Origin: Marinobacterium halophilum
GTDB lineage: Bacteria > Pseudomonadota > Gammaproteobacteria > Pseudomonadales > Balneatricaceae
NCBI RefSeq assembly: GCF_003014615.1
Contig: NZ_PYGI01000014.1
Coordinates: 1-64,000, forward strand
Length of the DNA: 64,000 nt
Reading direction: 5' to 3'
Below are positions 8,610 to 17,482 of this stretch, one piece after another; position 1 is the first letter of the stretch; the number at the start of each line of letters is the position of its first letter. The notes below the pieces were generated by a model. That model was not told the DNA's origin. It was given only the letters and a program-made list of their open reading frames with translations, and did not search any database. Position numbers and translations under genes: made by a program.

Positions 8610-9548
8610 CTAAGGCATGGCATTGACCCATGTGGGCAATGCCATCTGCACCAGGTGATGGCGCACGGTATCGAGCAGCGCTGCCGCTGCAGGGCTTAAA
8701 GCGCGGCCTTTGCGGGTGATGATGCAGATCTCGCGCTCAATGACGGGGTGACTTAGCGGGAGGAAGCTCAGGCCCGCAAAGGAATGAATATCGGCGGCCA
8801 GTGCAGGCAGCAGTGAAACTCCCAGCCCCTGGCTAATCAGCGCGGCAAGACTGGCCGGGTTGGACACTTCAATCTGTACACGGTCCAGGGTGATCGGGAT
8901 GCGACCGCTGTGGCTGAAGCGGGTTAACTGGGCGCGAATACCGGTATCGCTGGACAGCAGCAGCAGATCATCCTTGGGGAGTTGGTCCCAGCGCAATACG
9001 CTCAGGCCTGCGAGTTGATGATCACTGGGCAGGATCAGGCCATAACGATCACGCAGCAGCGGGGTGTAATCCAGCTCCGGTTGCTGGGAATGGTTGCCGG
9101 CAATGGCAAAGTCCACTTCGTTGTTGAGTACGCGATGCTCCAAACTACCGGCGCTTTCATCACGGATATCGACCTGAATGGACGGATATTGCGTACGAAA
9201 CTGTGACAGTGCGCTTGGAATCAAGCGGGTCACGACGGAGGGAGAGCCTGCCAGGCTAACCTTGCCTTGCTGAAGCTCTGCCCGGGCCCGCAGATCATCC
9301 AGTGCCGCCGTAAAGTCGGACAGCAGGCGCTCGGCCACTGGCAAGAAACGTTCGCCCTCGGCGCTGAGGTCGACTCGGCGCGTGGTACGGTCAAACAGTG
9401 TAAGGCCTGCATCCTGTTCCAGTTGCTTGATCGTAGCTGTCAGCGCTGACTGAGTCAGGTGAAGGTGCTTTGCGGCACGGGTGAAACTGCCGTAGCGTGC
9501 GACTTCAATAAAGCTTTGCAGGTGGCGGATGCCAATAATGCTGCTCAT
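8610..9548 (-). CDS. LysR-family transcriptional regulator
   Basis: The 312-residue protein has the LysR layout: an N-terminal winged helix-turn-helix (residues 6-65, LQSFIEVARYGSFTRAAKHL then QSALTATIKQLE and LTLFDRTTRRVDLS) and a periplasmic-binding-protein-like effector domain from about residue 90. It is transcribed divergently from the D-2-hydroxyacid dehydrogenase gene. The 158-bp space between them holds a perfect T-N11-A dyad. By the usual LysR logic it probably controls that neighbour in response to a 2-hydroxyacid or related metabolite; the effector is inference. Confidence 0.92.
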   Translation of the reverse strand: MSSIIGIRHLQSFIEVARYGSFTRAAKHLHLTQSALTATIKQLEQDAGLTLFDRTTRRVDLSAEGERFLPVAERLLSDFTAALDDLRARAELQQGKVSLAGSPSVVTRLIPSALSQFRTQYPSIQVDIRDESAGSLEHRVLNNEVDFAIAGNHSQQPELDYTPLLRDRYGLILPSDHQLAGLSVLRWDQLPKDDLLLLSSDTGIRAQLTRFSHSGRIPITLDRVQIEVSNPASLAALISQGLGVSLLPALAADIHSFAGLSFLPLSHPVIEREICIITRKGRALSPAAAALLDTVRHHLVQMALPTWVNAMP

Positions 9549-9600
9549 GATTAATCTTTTTTTATGATTAATTGATAGAATTTAATCGTTTGAATGATAA

Positions 9601-9615
9601 ATGCAGATTCTGCAT
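9601..9615. promoter_or_regulatory. LysR-type T-N11-A operator
   Basis: ATGCAGATTCTGCAT is a perfect 15-bp palindrome and contains T-N11-A (9602-9614), the recognition pattern of LysR-type regulators. It lies between the divergent LysR gene and ydiJ, 92 bp before the ydiJ start. Confidence 0.6.
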
Positions 9616-9706
9616 CATTAGCATCCAAAATACACCTGTACTGCCATGTTTCCTTCACGTCAGCCCGTCCGGCCGCAGGCCCAGGTCAACCAGCATCGGA
9701 GAGACT

Positions 9707-12700
9707 ATGATCCCTCGCATTGACACCATTGACGCCACCCAGAGTTTATATCTGGAGTTTATCGAAACCCTCAAGCAGCAGGGGTTCAAGGGTGATTTGA
9801 ACCCGGATTATGCCAACCGAGTGGTGCTGGCGACGGATAACAGCATCTATCAGGTGTTGCCTCAGGGCGTGATCTACCCGAAAAATACCGATGATCTGGT
9901 GCTGATCGCAAAGCTGTCTGATGAGCCCCGCTTTCGTGATGTTGTGCTCAGCGCCCGTGGCGGCGGCACCGGTACCAATGGTCAGTCGCTGACGGATGGT
10001 CTGATCGTGGACGTGTCCAAGCACATGAACCGCATTCTGGAGATCAACCCGGACGAGCGCTGGGTGCGGGTGCAGGGCGGCGTGGTCAAGGACCAGCTTA
10101 ATGCTGCACTCAAGCCCTATGGCCTGTTCTTCGCGCCAGAGTTGTCTACCAGTAATCGCGCCACCGTGGGTGGCATGATCAATACTGACGCCAGCGGTCA
10201 GGGCTCTGTGCTTTATGGCAAGACCCGCGATCACGTGCTGGCGCTGACCAGTGTTTGGCTGGACGGTACTCTGTGGCAGTCAGGCCCGATCGACGAGGCC
10301 GAGCTGGAAGAGGCCAAGCAGCGTACTGACCGTGTGGGTGAAGCGCACCGTTTGCTGGACAGTATCCAAAAGGACAAGCAGACCGAGATCGACGCCTGCT
10401 TCCCGAAACTGAACCGCTGTCTGACCGGCTACGATCTGGCTCATATCCGTGACGAGCAGGGCCGTTTTAACCTGAACTCCGTGCTGTGTGGTGCTGAGGG
10501 CTCGCTCGCCTTTATCGCTGAAGCCAAGCTCAATGTGCTGCCGATCCCCAAATACGCCGCACTGGTTAACATCAAGTACGATAGTTTTGAAACCTCGCTG
10601 CGTGATGCCAAGGCGCTGGTTGAGTGGCAGCCGACATCCATCGAAACCATCGATTCCAAAGTGTTGAATCTGGCGATGGGTGACATCGTTTGGGATACGG
10701 TGCGTGATTACTTCCCCGAGAAGGAAGGCGATCCGGCGATTCAGGGTATCAACCTGGTGGAATACACCGGTGATGACGAGGCTGAACTGCGCACCAAGGT
10801 CGACAAGCTGTGTCAGCATCTACAAGCCGTCAGTGGTGAGGCGGGTAAAAGCTTTGGCTATAGCGTGGTATACGGTAGTGCCGAGATCAACAAGGTCTGG
10901 GGCATGCGCAAGAAAGCCGTAGGTCTGTTGGGTAACGCCCAGGGCCAGAAACGCCCGATCCCGTTCGTGGAAGATACCGCGGTGCCGCCGGAGAATCTGG
11001 CCGACTTCATCATAGCCTTCCGCAAGGTGCTGGATGATAAAGGTCTGGCATATGGCATGTTCGGTCATGTGGATGCGGGTGTGCTGCACGTACGTCCAGC
11101 GATCGACATGAAAGATCCGAAGCAGGAAGGCTTGATCCGAGAGATCACCGATGAGGTAGTGCGTCTGACCCAGGAATACAAGGGCTTACTCTGGGGCGAA
11201 CACGGCAAGGGGGTACGCTCAGAATACGCGCCGGAGTTTTTTGGGCCGCTGTATCCGGTGTTGCAGCAAATCAAGGGGGTGTTTGACCCGCGCAATCAGC
11301 TGAATCCGGGCAAGATTGCCACACCGATGATCGACGGTGCCGAGTTGCTGAAGATTGATGCCGTCCCGACCCGTGGTCAGCAGGACCGTCAAATCAGCGC
11401 GCCGGTACGTGAACAATACGATTCGGCCATGAACTGTAACGGCAACGGTGCCTGCTACAACTATGATCCGAATGATGCCATGTGTCCGAGCTGGAAAGGC
11501 TCGCGTGAGCGTATCCACTCGCCGAAAGGGCGTGCTTCGTTGATCCGTGAATGGCTGCGTCTTATGGCCAACCGTGGCGTTGATGTGAATGCCGAAGCCG
11601 AGCAGGTGCGTAATCGTGGTTTTATTCGTTCACTGCCGAGCCGTGTGCGCAATACGCTGAGCAAGCGCAAGGGCGATTACGACTTCTCCAATGAGGTGCA
11701 TGAGGCGATGATGGGCTGTCTGGCTTGCAAATCCTGCGTTGGTCAGTGCCCGATCAAGGTCAATGTGCCGGATTTCCGTGCCCGTTTCCTGGAGGTCTAC
11801 TACGGCCGTTATCTGCGACCGATGAAGGACTATCTGGTCGGTAGTCTGGAATACATGATTCCGACGCTGGCCAAATTCCCGGCACCTTACAACTGGGCGA
11901 TGCGCAATACGCTGACTCGCAGCTTCATGCGCCGTATTGGCGGCATGGTCGATAGTCCGGTGATCTGCACCAATAGTCTCAAACAAGGTTTGGATCAACG
12001 CGGGATTGAGCTGGCTACGCCGGATGTGATCCGCGGACTGACCGCCGCTCAGCGTGAGCGCAGTGTCGTCATCGTACAGGATGCCTTTACCAGCTATTTT
12101 GAAACCCGCCTGGTGCTGGATCTGGTTGATCTGCTTGGTAAGCTTGGCTTCTACGTGCTGGTCGCGCCGTTCCTGCCCAACGGCAAGCCGCTGCATGTCC
12201 ATGGTTTCATGGGTGCGTTTGATAAGGCTGCTAAGCGCAATGCGCAGATGCTGCGGGATATTGCCGAATTCGAGGTGCCGCTGATCGGTATCGATCCGTC
12301 GATGACGCTGACCTATCGTCAGGAATACAAGGATGTGATTGAGGGTGAGCTGCCACCGGTGCAGCTGATCCAGGAGTGGCTGAGCGGCCAGCTGGACAAG
12401 GTCGAGTTGCCGGAAGTGATGCCTTCGCATGTCTACCGCTTAATGGCGCATTGCACCGAGAAAACGTCGGCAGCACCGTCGATCCGTCAGTGGCAGATGA
12501 TTTTCGAAGCACTGGGCCAGAAGCTGGAAGTGATCTCGACCGGCTGTTGTGGCATGTCCGGCACATTCGGGCATGAAAGCGATAATCTTGAGCGCTCCAA
12601 GGATATTTACGAGCTGAGCTGGCGCGGGATTGTCAATCAGCCGGAAAACAAGGGAGCACTGGTCGCAACCGGCTACTCCTGCCGTTCCCAGGTGAAACGC

Positions 12701-12763
12701 TTTGATGACCAGCAATTGCCGCATCCGGTGCAGGTGTTGCTGGATGCGATTCAGGTGCATTGA
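9707..12763 (+). CDS. ydiJ: YdiJ-type FAD/Fe-S D-2-hydroxyglutarate (D-2-hydroxyacid) dehydrogenase
   Basis: From the ATG at 9707 (preceded by GGAGAG) the protein has 1018 residues, the length I recall for E. coli YdiJ, and shares blocks such as FAPELSTSNRATVGGMINTDASGQGS. Domains in order: FAD-binding PCMH (about 45-270, with SARGGGTGTNGQSL), FAD-oxidase C-terminal domain (to about 570), a 4Fe-4S ferredoxin-like domain (CLACKSCVGQCP near residue 670) and a C-terminal cysteine-rich CCG region (STGCCGMSG). It should oxidise D-2-hydroxyglutarate or a related D-2-hydroxyacid and feed electrons to the respiratory chain. An upstream in-frame extension to 9572 lacks a ribosome-binding site and is rejected. 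Confidence 0.92.
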   Translation: MIPRIDTIDATQSLYLEFIETLKQQGFKGDLNPDYANRVVLATDNSIYQVLPQGVIYPKNTDDLVLIAKLSDEPRFRDVVLSARGGGTGTNGQSLTDGLIVDVSKHMNRILEINPDERWVRVQGGVVKDQLNAALKPYGLFFAPELSTSNRATVGGMINTDASGQGSVLYGKTRDHVLALTSVWLDGTLWQSGPIDEAELEEAKQRTDRVGEAHRLLDSIQKDKQTEIDACFPKLNRCLTGYDLAHIRDEQGRFNLNSVLCGAEGSLAFIAEAKLNVLPIPKYAALVNIKYDSFETSLRDAKALVEWQPTSIETIDSKVLNLAMGDIVWDTVRDYFPEKEGDPAIQGINLVEYTGDDEAELRTKVDKLCQHLQAVSGEAGKSFGYSVVYGSAEINKVWGMRKKAVGLLGNAQGQKRPIPFVEDTAVPPENLADFIIAFRKVLDDKGLAYGMFGHVDAGVLHVRPAIDMKDPKQEGLIREITDEVVRLTQEYKGLLWGEHGKGVRSEYAPEFFGPLYPVLQQIKGVFDPRNQLNPGKIATPMIDGAELLKIDAVPTRGQQDRQISAPVREQYDSAMNCNGNGACYNYDPNDAMCPSWKGSRERIHSPKGRASLIREWLRLMANRGVDVNAEAEQVRNRGFIRSLPSRVRNTLSKRKGDYDFSNEVHEAMMGCLACKSCVGQCPIKVNVPDFRARFLEVYYGRYLRPMKDYLVGSLEYMIPTLAKFPAPYNWAMRNTLTRSFMRRIGGMVDSPVICTNSLKQGLDQRGIELATPDVIRGLTAAQRERSVVIVQDAFTSYFETRLVLDLVDLLGKLGFYVLVAPFLPNGKPLHVHGFMGAFDKAAKRNAQMLRDIAEFEVPLIGIDPSMTLTYRQEYKDVIEGELPPVQLIQEWLSGQLDKVELPEVMPSHVYRLMAHCTEKTSAAPSIRQWQMIFEALGQKLEVISTGCCGMSGTFGHESDNLERSKDIYELSWRGIVNQPENKGALVATGYSCRSQVKRFDDQQLPHPVQVLLDAIQVH

Positions 12764-12867
12764 CGGGGTGGCGGGCGGCGGATTCTACTGCATAAGTTGT
12801 AGTGCAAATGCAGCAGGGATCAGCGATCATGCCCGCCATTATCCAATCAATATTGAAGGAGCGCCTG

Positions 12868-13359
12868 ATGGAAGATCTGCTACCCGATCTGTGTGATCAT
12901 TTCGAAGAACTGGTTCAGGTGGTTGAGCCGATGTTCGGCAACTACGGCGGCCGTGAAGCGTTTGGTGGCGAAATTGTCACTATCAAGGCGTTTGAGGACA
13001 ACTCGCTGGTGCGTGAGCAAGTTGCGCAGCCGGGTGAAGGCAAGGTGCTGGTCGTGGATGGGGGCGGTTCTTTGCGCCGCGCCATGCTCGGCGACATGCT
13101 GGCTGAAAAGGCGCAGAAAAACGGCTGGGAAGGGATTATCATCTACGGCTGCATCCGTGATGTGAATGCCATTGGTGATCTGGAGCTGGGTGTTCAGGCG
13201 CTGGGTGTTCATCCGATGAAAACCGAAAAGCTGGGAGCGGGCCAGCTGAATGTACCTGTTACCTTTGGTGGCGTGACGTTCCGTCCCGGTGAGTATGTGT
13301 ACGCTGACAACAATGGCGTGCTGGCGGCCCCGCGCAAGCTGGAGCTGCCGCAAGCGTAG
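12868..13359 (+). CDS. rraA: RraA-family protein (RNase E inhibitor / HMG aldolase-like)
   Basis: This 163-residue protein matches the RraA family throughout, including [37 protein letters not shown] and YGCIRDV. Family members either bind and inhibit RNase E or act as 4-hydroxy-4-methyl-2-oxoglutarate/oxaloacetate aldolases. The conserved G-x20-R-D block of the aldolase site is present, so biochemical activity cannot be excluded. The ATG at 12868 follows AAGGAG with 7-nt spacing; earlier in-frame ATGs lack this. It follows ydiJ by 104 bp on the same strand and is closed by a strong terminator. Confidence 0.88.
   Translation: MEDLLPDLCDHFEELVQVVEPMFGNYGGREAFGGEIVTIKAFEDNSLVREQVAQPGEGKVLVVDGGGSLRRAMLGDMLAEKAQKNGWEGIIIYGCIRDVNAIGDLELGVQALGVHPMKTEKLGAGQLNVPVTFGGVTFRPGEYVYADNNGVLAAPRKLELPQA
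13127..13134 (+). other. KOPS (GGGAAGGG)
   Basis: FtsK-orienting octamer GGGNAGGG on the + strand, left of dif and pointing to it. Confidence 0.5.
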
Positions 13360-13584
13360 TCGTTCTTAGGGGGCTGCTGTCCTGGCAGCTCCTGCGCACA
13401 TCCCCATGCATTCACTCTCACGTGCTCTAGTCAGCAGCTGGTACAAGGTGTTGATTGTATTGCTGTGCTGATAAAAGTGAAAATTAATGGTTGGTCGGCG
13501 CGACATCCGCTGAACCCTGACTATACTGATATCCAGCAGCGCACGGATCAGCTCTGGCAGGCTGATATAGGATATACAGTGCGG

Positions 13585-13624
13585 CGCGCAGTCGGGCTTC
13601 CCTTTCACCGGCTGCGCGTTTTTT
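13585..13624 (+). terminator. Rho-independent terminator after rraA
   Basis: An 11-bp stem (CGCGCAGTCGG / CCGGCTGCGCG, one G-T pair) is followed by six T residues on the + strand. It lies 225 bp after the rraA stop; nothing else is seen in between. Confidence 0.85.
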
Positions 13625-13641
13625 CAGATTAGTGGTGTGCG

Positions 13642-14868
13642 TTAGTCATACATTGCCTGCATGGATTCTTTGGTCCACTTAAGGCTGTGACGATAGGCGG
13701 CTTCATACAAAGAGATATCGAAATGGCTGGGCAACATATCCCAGTCACCGGACTCATACGCCATAACCTGCTTCAGAATTTGTCCCATATCGCCGTTGCC
13801 GTGGGCCAGAGCATCCTTGATATCATCGCCCAGTGGCAGCTGTTCCAGTAATGTGGGCTGGTCAATATCCAGCATGGCGTGCAGGCCCGACATCATGCCG
13901 ACCATGAAGAATCCAGAAGGGTTGGGCAAGTGCTGGCTCTGTGCGATCATCTCGCACATGTGGCCGCGGGTCAGCAGAATACGGGTCAGTTCTTCGGGCT
14001 TGTCATTGTTGGCCGACATGGCGATCAGCGTGGTCCATTTGCGCACCTGCTCCATCCCCAGCAGTACAACCGCTTCGGCAATGGACTCCACTTGGCGCAC
14101 CAGCGAATAGGTGGCCGAGTTGACGATGCGCAGCAGTTTATAAGTCAGAATAGGGTCGCGGATGATCATGTCTTCCAGCGTTTCCGGTGTGGTCGACGGT
14201 TTCTGCAGCTCCTGGATCAACTGCATCAGGGCTATTTGATTGGCACTGACCTTGCGCCCCTTGATTGCCTTGGGCTTGCTCAGGAAGCTGCCTTGAAACA
14301 GCTTGTAACCACCTTCGATGCAGCCTTCCAGTGTATCAAAGCCGGAAATGTTGCCTGCCAGTAACGTGGTCTTGAAGGGCTTCAGTAGAGCGGCCTGTTC
14401 GCGAATGGCGTCCGCGTCCATATCGCTTACATCGATCCTGACAATCTTGGCCAATTTGAGTGCGGTGTTGTAGTCGGGGCTGTAGCGGAAGTCATGTAGT
14501 GCCAAACGGTAGCCGTCCTTGACCATGGCGTGCATGGCGCGCAGCAGATCCATATTGTCTGGCTGGGTCAGGCGGATACAGATTACAACATGTTTGGCGG
14601 GGAGGGTTGGCATGCTGCCGTCCAGAATCATGTTCTGGCTGACCCGGATGAAGGCGGGCACCCGTTTGATCTCACCCTGATCGGAAATGCTGGTATAGGC
14701 GTGCAATAGTAACTCTGAACTGGATTCAGCTTCGGGGTCAACCTCCAGCATGGCGTTCAGGTGTCCGTCATCGCTGCCGATCAATTCATAGGCTATAACA
14801 CGCTGCTGATGGTCGAATATAGGTTGTCGAGCCAATAAGGTCTGGCTCGTTGCAGTTGTACTATCCAT
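13642..14868 (-). CDS. EAL-like/HDOD signalling protein (YuxH type)
   Basis: The 408-residue protein resembles YuxH-type proteins. An N-terminal EAL-like region (residues 10-200, opening LARQPIFDHQQRVIAYELIG) is followed by an HDOD domain (about 205-390, with DPILTYKLLRIVNSATY and SIAEAVVLLGMEQVRKW). The EAL signature and metal-binding acidic residues are largely missing, so c-di-GMP hydrolysis is unlikely; a sensory or scaffold role is more plausible. The start at 14868 follows GGGGAGA. A longer in-frame reading to 15747 overlaps the divergent YlqF gene and is rejected. Confidence 0.85.
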   Translation of the reverse strand: MDSTTATSQTLLARQPIFDHQQRVIAYELIGSDDGHLNAMLEVDPEAESSSELLLHAYTSISDQGEIKRVPAFIRVSQNMILDGSMPTLPAKHVVICIRLTQPDNMDLLRAMHAMVKDGYRLALHDFRYSPDYNTALKLAKIVRIDVSDMDADAIREQAALLKPFKTTLLAGNISGFDTLEGCIEGGYKLFQGSFLSKPKAIKGRKVSANQIALMQLIQELQKPSTTPETLEDMIIRDPILTYKLLRIVNSATYSLVRQVESIAEAVVLLGMEQVRKWTTLIAMSANNDKPEELTRILLTRGHMCEMIAQSQHLPNPSGFFMVGMMSGLHAMLDIDQPTLLEQLPLGDDIKDALAHGNGDMGQILKQVMAYESGDWDMLPSHFDISLYEAAYRHSLKWTKESMQAMYD

Positions 14869-14991
14869 GAATCTCCCCGGGTCGAGCAAAGTATAAAGGG
14901 GGATTTTATCACCACTTTTAGTGTTGCCGGTATGGTTGAGCCCTTGGCAAGGGTATAATAGGTGCCCTTCGAGCAAAGTACTGGATAAAGC

Positions 14992-15924
14992 ATGACCCGT
15001 ATCAACTGGTTTCCTGGCCATATGCACAAGGCGCGCAAAGAAATTGCGCAGGTGATGGATGAGATCGATGTCGTGATCGAAGTCCTTGATGCCCGTCTGC
15101 CGATGTCGAGCGAGAACCCGTTGGTTGATCAGCTGCGCAGCGGTACGCCGGTGTTGAAACTGTTGAACAAGCAGGATCTGGCCGACCCCACGCGAACACA
15201 GGAATGGCTGGACTATCTGAATGCCCGCGAAGGTGTTCGGGCTGTTGCGCTGGACACCTCTCAGAAAGCGCTGATCAAGCGCATTCCTGAGATGTGCAAG
15301 CAGATGGTGCCGGCGCGCGCGCGTCAGGATCGCCCTGTGCGAGCGATGATCATGGGGATTCCCAACGTAGGCAAGTCTACGCTGATCAACGCGTTGCTGG
15401 GGCGCAAAATTGCCAAGGTTGGCAATGAGCCTGCAGTGACCAAGGCGCAGAAGCGCTACAGCGTCCACAACGGCATGGCGCTGTCGGATACGCCGGGCAT
15501 TCTGTGGCCCAAGATCGAGGACGAGGACTCTGGCTACCGTCTGGCAGCAAGTGGTGCCATCAAGGACACGGCGATCGAGCATGAGCAGGTTGCGGCATAC
15601 GCAGCGGGTTTCATGTTGAGTGACTATCCGTTGCGCCTGCAGGAGCGCTACAAGTTGAAGTCGTTGCCGGAAGGGCAGGATGCCTTGCTGGATGAGCTGG
15701 GCCGTAAGCGCGGATGTTTGCGCCCGGGAGGTGTCGTTGATCGACACAAGGCATCAGAAATTTTATTGACCGAGTTGCGAGCCGGCAAGCTTGGTCAGAT
15801 CACCTTCGAAACCGTCGAAGAGTGGGAACGTAAACGTATTGAAGCCGAATTGGCAGCAGCAGAAGCAGCTGCGGCAGAAGCCGCTGCAGCCGAAGCTGAG
15901 GAGAAAGGTTATGAGTCGAGGTAA
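14992..15924 (+). CDS. ylqF: YlqF/RbgA-type circularly permuted GTPase
   Basis: The 310-residue protein has GTPase motifs in permuted order: G4 (LNKQDLADP, about residue 60), then G1 (GIPNVGKST, about 120) and G3 (DTPGILWP, about 168). It opens with the family's INWFPGHMHKARKEI. Relatives act in assembly of the large ribosomal subunit. The C-terminus carries an alanine/glutamate-rich helix (about residues 285-305). Its end overlaps the start of the next small gene by 14 bp, suggesting coupled translation. Confidence 0.93.
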   Translation: MTRINWFPGHMHKARKEIAQVMDEIDVVIEVLDARLPMSSENPLVDQLRSGTPVLKLLNKQDLADPTRTQEWLDYLNAREGVRAVALDTSQKALIKRIPEMCKQMVPARARQDRPVRAMIMGIPNVGKSTLINALLGRKIAKVGNEPAVTKAQKRYSVHNGMALSDTPGILWPKIEDEDSGYRLAASGAIKDTAIEHEQVAAYAAGFMLSDYPLRLQERYKLKSLPEGQDALLDELGRKRGCLRPGGVVDRHKASEILLTELRAGKLGQITFETVEEWERKRIEAELAAAEAAAAEAAAAEAEEKGYESR

Positions 15925-16207
15925 GAAGCAGCGCACATTGGGTTCGTTGATGACGGTTCTGGAGCGTGCGCCCAGGAAGCAGGAGCGGTTGGCCGATCCG
16001 ACCAGCAAGGAAAGCCGTCGCAAGAAATCACAGGAGCTGCGCAAGAAGCCGAAAGCTGTGCATGCGCGTGTGCGTGCGACGCAGTCTGCCACTGAGCGTG
16101 ATACCAATGCGGGTCGCAAGGGTACTCGTCATGGTGGTCCTTTGGCCAATAAAATCCGTCAGCTTAATGCTGTCCAGCGCGAGCGGGCACGTAACGCTGG
16201 TGAGTAA
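15911..16207 (+). CDS. Small basic protein of unknown function
   Basis: This 98-residue, strongly basic protein begins MSRGKKQRTLGSLMTVLERA and contains the cluster SKESRRKKSQELRKKPK. No membrane segment or signal peptide is visible. The start follows GGAGAAAGG inside the end of ylqF, with which it overlaps. Given its charge and its coupling to a ribosome-assembly GTPase, RNA or ribosome association is plausible but is inference only. I do not recognise the family; a remote similarity to basic GTPase-activator proteins such as YihI is possible but weak. Confidence 0.75.
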   Translation: MSRGKKQRTLGSLMTVLERAPRKQERLADPTSKESRRKKSQELRKKPKAVHARVRATQSATERDTNAGRKGTRHGGPLANKIRQLNAVQRERARNAGE

Positions 16208-16243
16208 TGCAGTACCGGGTGGCCCCGGTGGAGTCTTATACGC

Positions 16244-17419
16244 GTGAAGTACGATGTTGTTGTAATCGGTGGTGGTGCGTCGGGGCTTATGTGCGCCGCC
16301 ACCGCCGCCTACCGGGGCCGCAAGGTTTTGCTGCTGGAACATACCAAGAAAATTGGTCGTAAAATTTTGATGTCAGGTGGTGGGCGCTGCAATTTCACCC
16401 ACTTGCACAATACACCGGCCAATTTTTTGTCGGGTAATGCGCATTTCTGCAAATCCGCTCTGAGTCGTTTCAGTCCTGCGGACTTTGTCGATCTGGTGGA
16501 TCGGCATGGCGTGGAGTATCACGAGAAAACCCCTGGGCAGTTGTTCTGTAACGAATCCAGTAAGGAGATGTTGCAGGTGCTGCTGACCGAGTGCGAGTGG
16601 GCCGGTGTTGAGTTGATGACGGAGACCAGTGTGTTTGACGTCACGCCTGTGGCCGGGGGATATCAGCTGAAAACGTCGCGTGGGCAATTCAATGTCGACT
16701 CGCTGGTTGTAGCAACCGGCGGATTGTCGATTCCCAATGGTGGGGCGACCGGTTTTGCCTATGATATTGCCGAGCAGTTCGGCATGGCAGTGACGGCGCG
16801 ACAGGCGGCGTTGGTCCCGTTTACTCTGCAGCCGGATCTGTTGGAGCATATCAAGCCGCTTTCCGGTGTTTCGCAATGGGTTACCGTGACCTGTAACGGC
16901 ATGCATTTTACCGAAAACTTGCTGCTTACTCATCGTGGCCTCAGTGGCCCGGCTATCTTGCAGATTTCTTCCTACTGGCATGCCGGTGATGCAATAGAGA
17001 TCGATCTGTTGCCGCAGTTGGCGCTTGAGGACTGGCTGAAAGATCAGCGTACACAAAGGCCCAAGGCAGAGCTACGTACTTTGCTGGCCAAGCACATGAC
17101 CAAACGTCTGGCGCAGGCACTGTGTGAGCTATGGGGTTTTGAAGGTGAAGTTGGCCAATACAGTAATGCCCGTGTGCAAGAGGTGGCGCAACAGTTCAAG
17201 TGCTGGCGGATGAAGCCTTCAGGTACTGAAGGCTATCGTACGGCTGAAGTCACTCTGGGCGGCATTGAAACCGATGAGGTTTCATCAAAAACCTTCGAGG
17301 CGAAGAAAGCGCCAGGCCTTTACTTTATTGGTGAATGTCTGGATGTAACCGGTCACTTGGGTGGGCATAACTTCCAGTGGGCCTGGGCGTCGGGTTTCTG
17401 TGCCGGGCAATTTGTTTGA
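16244..17419 (+). CDS. BaiN/HI0933-family flavoprotein (NAD(P)/FAD-dependent oxidoreductase)
   Basis: The 391-residue protein starts with a GTG and has an FAD Rossmann motif at the N-terminus (VVVIGGGASGLMCA), the family motif GRKILMSGGGRCNFTH (about residues 38-53), VVATGGLSIPNGGATG and a C-terminal second FAD contact GECLDVTGHLGGHNFQWAW. Members include BaiN and proteins annotated as aminoacetone oxidases; the physiological substrate is generally unknown. It is the last gene on the + strand before a long hairpin shared with the convergent hydratase gene. Confidence 0.9.
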   Translation: MKYDVVVIGGGASGLMCAATAAYRGRKVLLLEHTKKIGRKILMSGGGRCNFTHLHNTPANFLSGNAHFCKSALSRFSPADFVDLVDRHGVEYHEKTPGQLFCNESSKEMLQVLLTECEWAGVELMTETSVFDVTPVAGGYQLKTSRGQFNVDSLVVATGGLSIPNGGATGFAYDIAEQFGMAVTARQAALVPFTLQPDLLEHIKPLSGVSQWVTVTCNGMHFTENLLLTHRGLSGPAILQISSYWHAGDAIEIDLLPQLALEDWLKDQRTQRPKAELRTLLAKHMTKRLAQALCELWGFEGEVGQYSNARVQEVAQQFKCWRMKPSGTEGYRTAEVTLGGIETDEVSSKTFEAKKAPGLYFIGECLDVTGHLGGHNFQWAWASGFCAGQFV

Positions 17420-17430
17420 TATAAGTACTG

Positions 17431-17468
17431 TATTATAAATACCACCTATGTAGGCGGTATTTATAATA
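17431..17468. terminator. Long hairpin between convergent genes
   Basis: A 13-bp stem, including ATTATAAATACC / GGTATTTATAAT, with a further 3 bp after one mismatch, lies between the stop codons of the BaiN-like gene and the hydratase gene. AT-rich and without a clear U-tract; it probably limits read-through in both directions. Confidence 0.6.
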
Positions 17469-17482
17469 TCCTCTCGAATGCG

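Noticed and set aside
15748-16119. Reverse-strand frame opposite the ylqF 3' end
   Set aside because: Antisense to the Ala/Glu-rich ylqF tail and the basic protein; no motif.
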